DNA of 10,558 nucleotides from Ilumatobacteraceae bacterium (GCA_007122945.1 SKSP01000034.1:1-10558); one strand, 5' to 3'. Shown: positions 1 to 5,895, counted from the first letter of the stretch. The notes: a model not told the origin generated them from the letters alone. Program-made: numbers and translations.

Positions 1-1826
1 GACGACAGGGCGGCGATCACCTTCGGGTCGGTGGCCCGACCGACCGCCGCTCGCAGCATCGCCTGGTGATCGGCATCACCGCGTCCCGCGTCGAGACCCG
101 GCGCCGAATCGAACTCCGCCACCTTGGGCTTCGTGGCGTCGGACTTCGTGGCGTCGGGCGTCGGGGCGCCGGGCTTCATGGCGTCGGACTTCGTGGCGTC
201 GGACTTCGGGGCGCCGGGCGTCGGGGCGCCGGGCGTCGGGGCGCCGGGCGTCGGGGCGTCGGGCGTCGTGGCGTCGGGTTTCGGGGCGGTCGCGCCGCTG
301 GCGATCATCAGCGTGATCATCTGGCGGTCGCCGGCGTTCCACCCCCGCATGAAGTGGCGTCGACCGAGCCGCTCCAGGAACTCGCTCCCCCGACCGACGA
401 CCTGGCTGTAGCGGCCGTCGGGACTCGGCACCTCCACCTCGGCGCCCAGCACGAAGCGTCGGATCTCCGGCTCACCTCCCATGTGGCGGGCCTCGAGTGC
501 CTTGGCCCGCTTCACCCACGCCGCCACGTCGCTCGTGAGCTGCTCCATGTTGAACGTGAACTTCACGCTGAGCTTGTCGACCACCGACGAGGTGCCCTCA
601 CCCTTCATCGCACGCGACACGATCTTGCCGAGCTCGCGGTCCTGTGCGTGCAACAGCTCGGACCGCTCGCGGAACCCGAGCTGACCGTCGCCCGTCGCTC
701 CGGTCGCCTTCGACGCCTTCACCCGGGCGAGGAGCTGCTCGTGCGCCTTCGACGACAGTCCGCTGGCGAGCTCGCTCCCGTGCATCTCGACCATGCTCTG
801 CTGGTCTCGCGGGGACAGCTCGTTGAACAGCCGCAGCACCTCCTGCTGGTCGGAGATCGCCCAGATCGCCCCCTCGCCGGCGGCGCCGAGCGCCATGCGC
901 ACCCGGTTGATCGGCGAGGGTCGGCCGCCGTTGCCCACGACGTCCATCAGGTACTCGTGGCGGAACCCCTCGAAGTCCGGGATGCCGAGCAGTTCGCCGA
1001 TCCCTCGCCCGGTCTCGGCCCGGGCGGAGTTCACCACGTCGGCGACATCGGGCCGCATCAACAGGTGCATCGCCTTGTTGAACCGGGTGATCGCACGGAT
1101 CCGCCGCTTCGAGAGCAGCGACACGAGCTCGGTCCCCGCCGCCTTCGCGTCGAGGCGCCGCTCCGCGTCGACCGCGTCCTCCTCGTCGCGCGTCCGGCCG
1201 GTGTTGCCCCACCCCCACAGACGCCGGACACCACCGTCGTTCTGCAGGACGTGGGTCAGCTCGTGGGCGAGCGTCCGCTGCCCGGCCGCGGACGACGGGT
1301 CGTACTCGCCGTCGGCGAAGAAGACGTCGCTCCCGGCGGTGAACGCCCGGGCGTTCATCGACCGGCTGAGCCGGTCGGCGTCGGGCCCGGCGTGGATGCG
1401 GACCTTGTCGAGCGGCGTACCGAACGCGGCCTCCATCGGAGCCCGCACCGTCGCGGCGAGCGGACGACCACCCCCGCGCGCACGCGCGATTCGGCTCGAC
1501 GTGCCCGGATCGAGCACGCCGCCCTCGGGCCCGACAGCGCCGTCGGCACCCGGCGCGCTGCTTCGTCGGATCCGGCCCGACGGGGCGGGGCTCACCGAAG
1601 ATGCCGTCGCGTCGGGCGCTGGATCGTCGCCGCCCGCACCACGCTCGCCCGCCGCCGACGAGGTGCCCGCCAGCCGGCGGACCAGCTGCTCGGCGATCGC
1701 GTCGGCCTCCCGCTCGACGGCGTCGTCGACCGCACCGACCACCACGGGGGACGTGCGGCGGACAGTGCGGTCCGGCGCACTCGCAGTCGGGGCGGCAACG
1801 GCCGTCTCGCGCTCGAAATCGCTCAC
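1..1826 (-). CDS. DUF4157 (eCIS core domain) protein, candidate contractile-injection-system cargo; C-terminus outside the window
   Basis: 608 codons are visible, open to the left edge, so the product is partial. A GTG at 1826 is chosen because an AGAGGG ribosome-binding site lies 9 nt upstream and the N-terminus fits the family. In order I see: a VEREAD motif (residues 37-42, the E-x-EAD signature that often precedes DUF4157); a disordered Ala/Gly/Pro-rich stretch to about 118; the DUF4157 domain (about 120-197) with NARAFTAGSDVFF and the putative zinc site HELTH at 188-192; a helical region (about 230-505), in which 325-365 vaguely resembles the annexin-like repeats of some DUF4157 proteins; a pentapeptide-repeat linker (512-566); then the start of another segment. 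Family knowledge: DUF4157 proteins are often encoded with extracellular contractile injection systems and are thought to be their cargo, often with C-terminal toxin domains. No injection-system gene is in this window, so that role is inference. Domain call firm, function open. Confidence 0.85.
   Translation of the reverse strand, partial: MSDFERETAVAAPTASAPDRTVRRTSPVVVGAVDDAVEREADAIAEQLVRRLAGTSSAAGERGAGGDDPAPDATASSVSPAPSGRIRRSSAPGADGAVGPEGGVLDPGTSSRIARARGGGRPLAATVRAPMEAAFGTPLDKVRIHAGPDADRLSRSMNARAFTAGSDVFFADGEYDPSSAAGQRTLAHELTHVLQNDGGVRRLWGWGNTGRTRDEEDAVDAERRLDAKAAGTELVSLLSKRRIRAITRFNKAMHLLMRPDVADVVNSARAETGRGIGELLGIPDFEGFRHEYLMDVVGNGGRPSPINRVRMALGAAGEGAIWAISDQQEVLRLFNELSPRDQQSMVEMHGSELASGLSSKAHEQLLARVKASKATGATGDGQLGFRERSELLHAQDRELGKIVSRAMKGEGTSSVVDKLSVKFTFNMEQLTSDVAAWVKRAKALEARHMGGEPEIRRFVLGAEVEVPSPDGRYSQVVGRGSEFLERLGRRHFMRGWNAGDRQMITLMIASGATAPKPDATTPDAPTPGAPTPGAPTPGAPKSDATKSDAMKPGAPTPDATKSDATKPKVAEFDSAPGLDAGRGDADHQAMLRAAVGRATDPKVIAALS
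129..293 (-). repeat. Eleven 15-bp tandem repeats encoding a pentapeptide linker
   Basis: Eleven consecutive 15-bp units, written on the plus strand as variants of cttcgtggcgtcgga and cgtcggggcgccggg. The last unit (279-293) is degenerate. On the coding (minus) strand they encode five-residue units of the form [K/T]-[P/S]-[D/G]-A-[P/T/M], residues 512-566 of the DUF4157 protein. Because 15 is a multiple of 3, copy-number change would keep the frame. Two flavours alternate, Lys-Ser-Asp-Ala-Thr and Thr-Pro-Gly-Ala-Pro, so the block probably forms an extended hydrophilic, Pro/Ala-rich spacer between the helical region and the C-terminal part. Confidence 0.9.
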
Positions 1827-1830
1827 CGCA

Positions 1831-1858
1831 CCCGTCCCTCTCGACCCGTCCCTCTCGA
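1831..1858 (-). repeat. Perfect 14-bp tandem duplication in the DUF4157 gene leader
   Basis: The plus-strand unit cccgtccctctcga occurs twice back to back, at 1831-1844 and 1845-1858. On the transcribed strand each copy reads TCGAGAGGGACGGG, so the Shine-Dalgarno-like AGAGGG is present twice in the leader of the DUF4157 gene. Only the proximal copy is correctly spaced for the GTG at 1826. Confidence 0.9.
1836..1841 (-). promoter_or_regulatory. Ribosome binding site of the DUF4157 gene
   Basis: AGAGGG on the minus strand ends 9 nt before the GTG at 1826 and supports that start. It stands out because most genes in the window have no recognisable Shine-Dalgarno sequence. Confidence 0.55.
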
Positions 1859-1890
1859 CCGCACGCGGCGTGGCACACGACCGCTGCCGG

Positions 1891-1896
1891 ACGCTA
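1891..1896 (-). promoter_or_regulatory. Candidate -10 element (TAGCGT) for the DUF4157 gene
   Basis: TAGCGT fits the TANNNT pattern seen before most starts here, but it lies 64 nt upstream of the GTG at 1826, giving a predicted leader of about 58 nt. No convincing -35 was seen. If functional, it allows the DUF4157 gene to be transcribed independently of nudC. Confidence 0.4.
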
Positions 1897-1914
1897 CCAC
1901 GCAGGGGGCGTACC

Positions 1915-1932
1915 GGCGCTCGATCGAACGCC
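1915..1932 (-). terminator. Hairpin after nudC, possible weak terminator
   Basis: Read on the minus strand, GGCGTTC-GATC-GAGCGCC forms a 7-bp stem with a 4-nt loop, starting 12 nt past the nudC stop codon. One pair is G-U in the nudC transcript but a C-A mismatch on the other strand, so the hairpin favours the nudC direction. No U-tract follows, so it may only attenuate or stabilise the 3' end. Confidence 0.35.
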
Positions 1933-1943
1933 CAGCGCGCGAA

Positions 1944-2762
1944 TCACTCGCCGAGCCACTCGTCGATCAGGCGGCGGGCGATCGAGATGCCGGGCGGCAC
2001 CTGCGGGAGCTGGTCGCGACGGAACCACCCGGCGTCCGCGATCTCGGCCGGGTCGGGATCGATCTCGCCGTCGGCGTACTCGGCGCGGAACCCGACCATC
2101 AGGCTGTGCGGGAACGGCCACGGCTGACTCGCCCGATAGGTCGCGTTGGCCACCGTGATGCCGACCTCCTCGGTGACCTCCCGCTGCACGGCCGCCTCGA
2201 GCGATTCGCCGGGCTCGACGAAGCCGGCGAGGCACGAGTACATCGGCATCCGCCACTGCGCGCCCCGGGCCAGCAGCGCCTCCTGGTCGGAGCCGGGATC
2301 GCCCCGGGTGACGAGCGTGATCATCGCCGGCGCGACCCGCGGATAGGCGAGCAGGCCGCACGCCGGGCACCGCATCGCCCGGTCCCCCGGCACCGGCTCG
2401 GTCGGCTCCGCACACCGGCCGCAGAACCGGTGGGTGCGCGCCCACTCCACGATCTGGACCGCGCGGCCTGCGGCGAGCCACTCGGCCTCGGTGGACCGAC
2501 CGTGGAAGCCGTACAGGTCGAGCGCCGCGCCGTCGCTCGGATCGGCGTCGGCCGGCACGTCGACCGCCCACCACGCGGCGCCGCCGACGATGCCGACGAC
2601 GTGTCGTGGCCACGACGGATCGACGGGGTGTTCGTCGAGCCACACCGACGTCCCGACGACGTGCACGAACCGGTGCGGCCCGTCGTGGCTCGCGACCGGG
2701 GCGTTGATCGGGGCGAAGTCCCCCGGGGGACGACGATCACGGCCACGGTCGCGCGAGGTCAC
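1944..2762 (-). CDS. nudC: NADH pyrophosphatase / NAD-RNA decapping Nudix hydrolase (NudC)
   Basis: A 272-residue Nudix hydrolase of the NudC type, which cleaves NAD(H) to NMN(H) and AMP and in several bacteria removes NAD caps from RNA; cytosolic. All family landmarks are visible: an N-terminal domain (about 20-105); a four-Cys zinc ribbon (C114, C117, C132, C135); the Nudix box from G180 to about 202 (GFVEPGES...REVTEEVGI, matching GX5EX7REUXEEXGU); and the NudC-specific SQPWPFP at 212-218. Length is typical of the family. The GTG at 2762 is chosen because it is the first plausible start before the conserved N-terminal domain; a -10-like hexamer lies 6 nt upstream. The frame stays open further upstream, but using it would run into the divergent nitrobindin gene. 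The DUF4157 gene follows on the same strand after 117 bp. Function call is secure; exact start less so. Confidence 0.93.
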   Translation of the reverse strand: MTSRDRGRDRRPPGDFAPINAPVASHDGPHRFVHVVGTSVWLDEHPVDPSWPRHVVGIVGGAAWWAVDVPADADPSDGAALDLYGFHGRSTEAEWLAAGRAVQIVEWARTHRFCGRCAEPTEPVPGDRAMRCPACGLLAYPRVAPAMITLVTRGDPGSDQEALLARGAQWRMPMYSCLAGFVEPGESLEAAVQREVTEEVGITVANATYRASQPWPFPHSLMVGFRAEYADGEIDPDPAEIADAGWFRRDQLPQVPPGISIARRLIDEWLGE

Positions 2763-2768
2763 CCTCGT

Positions 2769-2774
2769 TGCGTA
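2769..2774 (-). promoter_or_regulatory. Candidate -10 element (TACGCA) for nudC
   Basis: TACGCA ends 6 nt before the nudC GTG. It lacks the final T of the TANNNT consensus, so it is a weaker match than the others. It shares two bases with the opposite-strand TAGCAT of the nitrobindin gene. Confidence 0.35.
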
Positions 2775-2778
2775 GCAT
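2773..2778 (+). promoter_or_regulatory. Candidate -10 element (TAGCAT) for the nitrobindin gene
   Basis: TAGCAT ends 9 nt before the GTG at 2788, predicting a transcript with almost no leader. The spacing matches the other genes in the window. No clear -35 hexamer was seen. Confidence 0.5.
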
Positions 2779-2787
2779 CCTGGGCAC

Positions 2788-3282
2788 GTGGAACCGCAAC
2801 CGCACCCCGACATCGCCCCGCTCGTGTCACTCCTCGGCACGTGGCGCGGCGAGGGCCACGGCGAGTACCCCACCATCGAACCCTTCGCATACGTCGAGGA
2901 GGTGACGTTCGGGCACGTCGGCAAGCCGTTCCTCGCCTACGCGCAGCGGACCCGCGCCGCCGACGACGGCCGCCCGCTCCACGCCGAGTCCGGGTACTGG
3001 CGGGTCCCGTCCCCCGAACGGTGCGAGCTGGTGCTCGCCCACCCGACGGGCGTCACCGAGCTCGCCGAGGGGACGATCACGGTGGCCGACGGTGGCGTGA
3101 CGACGATCGACCTCGCATCGACCGTGGTCGGGCTCACCGGTTCGGCCAAGCTCGTGACGGCGGTGGAGCGCACGTTCGTCCTCGACGGCGACGTCCTCGA
3201 CTACACGCTGCGGATGGCCGCCGTCGGCCAGCCGTTGCAGCACCACCTCGCCGCTTCTCTGCGGCGCGTCCTCGAGCCGTAG
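2788..3282 (+). CDS. Nitrobindin-family heme protein (putative peroxynitrite isomerase)
   Basis: A 164-residue single-domain protein of the nitrobindin family (FABP-like, formerly DUF1794). Family members are ten-stranded beta-barrels that bind ferric heme; characterised ones interact with NO and isomerise peroxynitrite to nitrate, in the cytosol. The hallmark G-x-W-x-G-x-G-x-G-x-YPTI motif is intact at residues 17-30. The C-terminal LQHHLAASLRR contains the expected proximal heme ligand, probably H153. Length is close to that of mycobacterial homologues. The GTG at 2788 puts the barrel 10-15 residues from the N-terminus and sits 9 nt after a TAGCAT element. It is divergent from nudC across 25 bp and lies 10 bp upstream of the thiolase, so some cotranscription is likely. 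Nothing looks broken. Confidence 0.9.
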   Translation: MEPQPHPDIAPLVSLLGTWRGEGHGEYPTIEPFAYVEEVTFGHVGKPFLAYAQRTRAADDGRPLHAESGYWRVPSPERCELVLAHPTGVTELAEGTITVADGGVTTIDLASTVVGLTGSAKLVTAVERTFVLDGDVLDYTLRMAAVGQPLQHHLAASLRRVLEP

Positions 3283-3285
3283 GCT
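3280..3285 (+). promoter_or_regulatory. Candidate -10 element (TAGGCT) for the thiolase, formed by the upstream stop codon
   Basis: TAGGCT ends 7 nt before the thiolase ATG. Its first three bases are the TAG stop codon of the nitrobindin gene, so the hexamer straddles the coding end. Confidence 0.45.
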
Positions 3286-3292
3286 CGACGAC

Positions 3293-4480
3293 ATGTCGAA
3301 CCCCAGCAACGTCGTCATCGTCGATGCCGTGCGCACGCCCATCGGGCGGCGCGGCGGCGGCCTGTCCACCGTGCACCCCGCCGACGTGCTCGCCAGGGTC
3401 CAGTCCGCCCTGATCGAGCGGTCGGGGATCGACCCCGCCGAGATCGGCCAGGTCGTGGGTGGCTGCGTGAGCCAGGTCGGCGAGCAGAGCTTCAACGTGA
3501 CCCGCACCGCCTGGCTGTCGGCCGGGCTCCCCCTGACCACCGCCGCCACGACGGTCGACACCCAGTGCGGGTCCAGCCAGCAGGCGACCAACCTCGCGAC
3601 CTCGCTCGTCGGGTCCGGCGTGGTCGACGTCGCCGTCGCGTGCGGCGTCGAGGTGATGAGCCGCATCCCCATCGGCTCCAACAGCTCCAAGAAGCTCGGA
3701 CTCGGCGTGCCGATCCCCAAGCCGTACTTCGACCAGTACGAGATGACCTCGCAGTTCGAGGGCGCCGAGCGGATCGCCGACAAGTGGGGCATCAGCCGCG
3801 ACGATGCCGACCGGTTCGGGCTCGCCAGCCAGGAGCGTGCCGCCCGGGCCTGGGCCGAGGGCCGCTTCGACGGCCAGTGGATCCCGGTCGAGGCGCCCGA
3901 CGTCGACGAGGACGGCAAACCGACCGGCACCACCCACGTCGTCGAGCGCGACGAGGGTCTGCGCGAGACCTCCCTCGAGAAGCTCGCCACGCTGAAGCCG
4001 GTCGCCCGCGAGGACGGCGTGCACACCGCGGGCAACTCGTCGCAGATCTCCGACGGCGCCGCCGCGGTGTTGATCATGACCGAGGAGAAGGCGTCGGCGC
4101 TGGGGCTCACGCCGCGCGCTCGCGTGGTCGACACGTGTCTCGTCGGCGTCGACCCGGTGCTGATGCTCACCGGCCCGATCGACGCCACGCAGCGCCTCCT
4201 CGACCGGACCGGGCTGTCGATCGACGACATCGACGTGTTCGAGATCAACGAGGCGTTCGCGTCGGTCGTGCTGGCCTGGGCCAAGGAGGTCGGCGCCGAC
4301 CTCGAGAAGACGAACCCGAACGGCGGGGCGATCGCGCTCGGTCACCCGCTCGGGGGCACCGGCTCGTTCTTGATGACCAAGGCGCTCAACGAGGTCGAGC
4401 GCATCGACGGTCGCTACGCGCTCGTCTCGATGTGCTGTGGCGGCGGACTCGGCACCGGAACGATCATCGAACGCCTCTGA
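3293..4480 (+). CDS. Acetyl-CoA C-acyltransferase (thiolase), FadA/FadA5-like
   Basis: A full-length 395-residue thiolase. It would either cleave 3-ketoacyl-CoA to acetyl-CoA plus a shortened acyl-CoA or condense two acetyl-CoA; cytosolic. Catalytic residues are visible: nucleophilic C92 in TQCGSSQQA, the NEAFA loop, H351 in LGHPLGGTG and the second cysteine C381 in MCCGGG. The CGSSQQA nucleophile context and the GHPLGGTG motif resemble actinobacterial FadA5-type thiolases of fatty-acid and steroid side-chain degradation more than the classical biosynthetic PhaA type (CGSG). The ATG at 3293 is 10 bp after the nitrobindin gene and 7 nt after a TAGGCT element. No hydratase or hydroxyacyl-CoA dehydrogenase gene lies alongside, so substrate chain length cannot be judged here. 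Family call is secure; substrate unknown. Confidence 0.93.
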   Translation: MSNPSNVVIVDAVRTPIGRRGGGLSTVHPADVLARVQSALIERSGIDPAEIGQVVGGCVSQVGEQSFNVTRTAWLSAGLPLTTAATTVDTQCGSSQQATNLATSLVGSGVVDVAVACGVEVMSRIPIGSNSSKKLGLGVPIPKPYFDQYEMTSQFEGAERIADKWGISRDDADRFGLASQERAARAWAEGRFDGQWIPVEAPDVDEDGKPTGTTHVVERDEGLRETSLEKLATLKPVAREDGVHTAGNSSQISDGAAAVLIMTEEKASALGLTPRARVVDTCLVGVDPVLMLTGPIDATQRLLDRTGLSIDDIDVFEINEAFASVVLAWAKEVGADLEKTNPNGGAIALGHPLGGTGSFLMTKALNEVERIDGRYALVSMCCGGGLGTGTIIERL

Positions 4481-4506
4481 CGGCGACGCCCGCCCCATCG
4501 GGCCGC

Positions 4507-4571
4507 CCCATCCGCCCGGCCCATCCGCCCGGCCTATCCGCCCGGCCCATCCGCCCGGCCCATCCGCCCGG
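4507..4571. repeat. Five 13-bp tandem repeats between convergent genes, G-quadruplex-prone on the minus strand
   Basis: Five consecutive copies of cccatccgcccgg; only the third (4533-4545) differs, by one base (cctatccgcccgg). A degenerate copy precedes them at about 4494-4506. The array fills most of the 114-bp gap between the thiolase stop (4480) and the cupin stop (4595). On the minus strand each perfect unit gives two GGG runs, so two adjacent units read GGG-N5-GGG-N2-GGG-N5-GGG, which fits the usual G-quadruplex pattern. The variant third unit breaks a run and separates two such blocks. No coding role is apparent, and no classical terminator was seen in this gap. Confidence 0.9.
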
Positions 4572-4594
4572 CCGAACCGGCAGGCCCGACGCGG

Positions 4595-5011
4595 TCAGCC
4601 CGGCGACCAACCGGGTGGGGCCAGCTCGAAGCCGTCGAAGCTGAAGCCGGGCACCACGACGCAACTCAGCAGCGTCCACGACCCGAGCGGAACCGCGGCC
4701 TGCCACATCCGGGGCGCGACCACGGCCTGCGGACGCTCGCCGCCCGCGATGTCGGGCCCGAGCACCGTGCGCACCACCTGCCCGTCATCGGCCACGTCGA
4801 GTGCGACCGGCCCACCGGCGTGGAACAACCACAGCTCGGTGGCGTCGACCCGGTGCCAGTGCGAGCGCTCGCCGGCTCGCAACAGGTAGTGGATCGCCGT
4901 TCCGGCGGCGCGCCCGTCGGTGCCCTCGGCAGCTCGCCAGGTCTCGCCGTAGTGACCGCCCTCGGGATGCGGTTCGAGGCCGAGGCGGTCGATGATGTCG
5001 TCGGGCGTCAC
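4595..5011 (-). CDS. DUF985 family cupin protein
   Basis: A 138-residue single-domain beta-barrel protein of the DUF985 (cupin_5) family. Family-typical blocks are EPHPEGGHYGETWR (residues 13-26), the putative metal-binding SHWHRVDATELW (50-61), the LG...GERPQAVV strand and a C-terminal PGFSFDGFELAPPG. H51, H53 and E59 are plausible metal ligands by cupin analogy. The biochemical role of the family is poorly defined, so I assign none. Length is slightly short of many members but the domain is complete. The GTG at 5011 places the conserved LGLEPHPEGG at the usual distance from the N-terminus. No Shine-Dalgarno is visible. It is divergent from the deacetylase gene across 35 bp and convergent with the thiolase. 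Confidence 0.88.
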   Translation of the reverse strand: MTPDDIIDRLGLEPHPEGGHYGETWRAAEGTDGRAAGTAIHYLLRAGERSHWHRVDATELWLFHAGGPVALDVADDGQVVRTVLGPDIAGGERPQAVVAPRMWQAAVPLGSWTLLSCVVVPGFSFDGFELAPPGWSPG

Positions 5012-5017
5012 CGCAGC

Positions 5018-5023
5018 ATCATC
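5018..5023 (-). promoter_or_regulatory. Weak -10-like element (GATGAT) for the cupin gene
   Basis: GATGAT ends 6 nt before the GTG at 5011, the same spacing as the TANNNT elements elsewhere, but the first base is G rather than T. Listed only because of its position. Confidence 0.25.
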
Positions 5024-5032
5024 GCACGCCGG

Positions 5033-5038
5033 TAGCGT
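5033..5038 (+). promoter_or_regulatory. Candidate -10 element (TAGCGT) for the deacetylase gene
   Basis: TAGCGT ends 8 nt before the GTG at 5047, predicting a near-leaderless transcript. No Shine-Dalgarno is seen in the 8-nt gap. Confidence 0.5.
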
Positions 5039-5046
5039 CGCGGGTC

Positions 5047-5895
5047 GTGGTCACCCTGGCCGACACCCTGGCCGAACGTCTCGGACGGTCCCCCGACGCC
5101 AAGCTCGTCATCGTCTCCTGCGACGACCTCGGCTCGTGCCACGCCGCCAACGTCGGCGTGCTGCGGGCGTTGCGCGACGGGCTCGCCACGTGCGCCTCGC
5201 TGATGGTGCCGGCGCCGTGGGCGCAGCACGCGGCACGCGAGTGCGGCCCCGACCTCGACATCGGTGTCCACCTCACCCTCAACGCCGAGCACGCCGTGTA
5301 CCGCTGGGGACCGATCACCCACGCCCCGTCCCTGCAGTCCGGTGAGGGCGGCTTCCCGCGCAACCTCGACGACCTCTGGGAGCACGCCGATCCCGCCGAG
5401 GTGCGCCGCGAGCTGCGGGCCCAGGTCGAGCGGGCGATGGCCTGGGGCATCGACGTGACCCACCTCGCGCCACACCTGACGGCGATCACCCTGCGGCCCG
5501 AGTTCTTCGACGTGTACCTCGACCTCGCGTGCGAGTACCGGCTGCCGATCCGACTGCCGTCGACGGTCACGGCCGAGCAGGCCGGCTTCCCGTTCCGTCA
5601 GCTCGCCGTCGACGAAGGCGTCGTGTTCCCCGACCACTTCGACCACGACTGGCGCGCCGGGTCGCGCGAGCGCGTGTACGAGACCCTCCGGTCGCTGTCG
5701 CCCGGCGTGACCGAGATCCACGTCCAACCGGCGATCGACACCCCCGAGGTCCGAGCGCTGACGTCGGCCGCCCAGGGATGGATCGACGACCTCGACCTCG
5801 TCACGAGCGACCGGACGCTGCCGCAACTACTCGAGCAGCAGGGCGCCGAGCTGATCGGCTACCGCGAGCTCAGGGACGCGATGCGAGCCGGCTGA
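5047..5895 (+). CDS. ChbG/HpnK (YdjC) family carbohydrate deacetylase-like protein
   Basis: A 282-residue protein of the YdjC/ChbG/HpnK superfamily. These are metal-dependent TIM-barrel-like enzymes that remove N-acetyl groups from oligosaccharides such as chitooligosaccharides, or from hopanoid precursors. Visible motifs: VSCDDLG (D26, D27; usually ADDFG), GVHLTL (H75) followed by a YRWGPIT block common in the family, and THLAPH (H139, H143). The last motif normally reads TH-x-D-x-H; here the Asp position is A141, so activity may be altered. No signal peptide, hence probably cytosolic. The GTG at 5047 is chosen from the -10-like TAGCGT 8 nt upstream. The 3' end overlaps the convergent SCP2-like gene by 26 bp. 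No sugar kinase, transporter or hopanoid gene is nearby, so the substrate is unknown. Confidence 0.83.
   Translation: MVTLADTLAERLGRSPDAKLVIVSCDDLGSCHAANVGVLRALRDGLATCASLMVPAPWAQHAARECGPDLDIGVHLTLNAEHAVYRWGPITHAPSLQSGEGGFPRNLDDLWEHADPAEVRRELRAQVERAMAWGIDVTHLAPHLTAITLRPEFFDVYLDLACEYRLPIRLPSTVTAEQAGFPFRQLAVDEGVVFPDHFDHDWRAGSRERVYETLRSLSPGVTEIHVQPAIDTPEVRALTSAAQGWIDDLDLVTSDRTLPQLLEQQGAELIGYRELRDAMRAG

Noticed and set aside
129..293. CRISPR array
   Set aside because: Units are 15 bp, adjacent without spacers, in frame within a coding region and encode a regular pentapeptide.
598..1878. A minus-strand frame with GTG at 1878 overlapping the DUF4157 gene
   Set aside because: It is a different frame from the one carrying VEREAD, NARAFTAG and HELTH. 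Its translation is Arg/Gly/Pro low-complexity.
66..3413. A very long plus-strand open frame of about 1115 codons covering the first third of the window
   Set aside because: It runs antisense through the DUF4157 and nudC genes and out of frame through nitrobindin. Its product is Arg/His/Gly low-complexity with no family motif, as expected from high GC content.
2827..4498. Two long minus-strand frames across nitrobindin and thiolase
   Set aside because: Both lie antisense to genes with complete catalytic motifs and encode no recognisable domain.
4507..4571. Coding Pro-rich repeat protein
   Set aside because: Frames through it are open because of base composition, but no start signal or domain accompanies them and it lies in the gap between two real stop codons.
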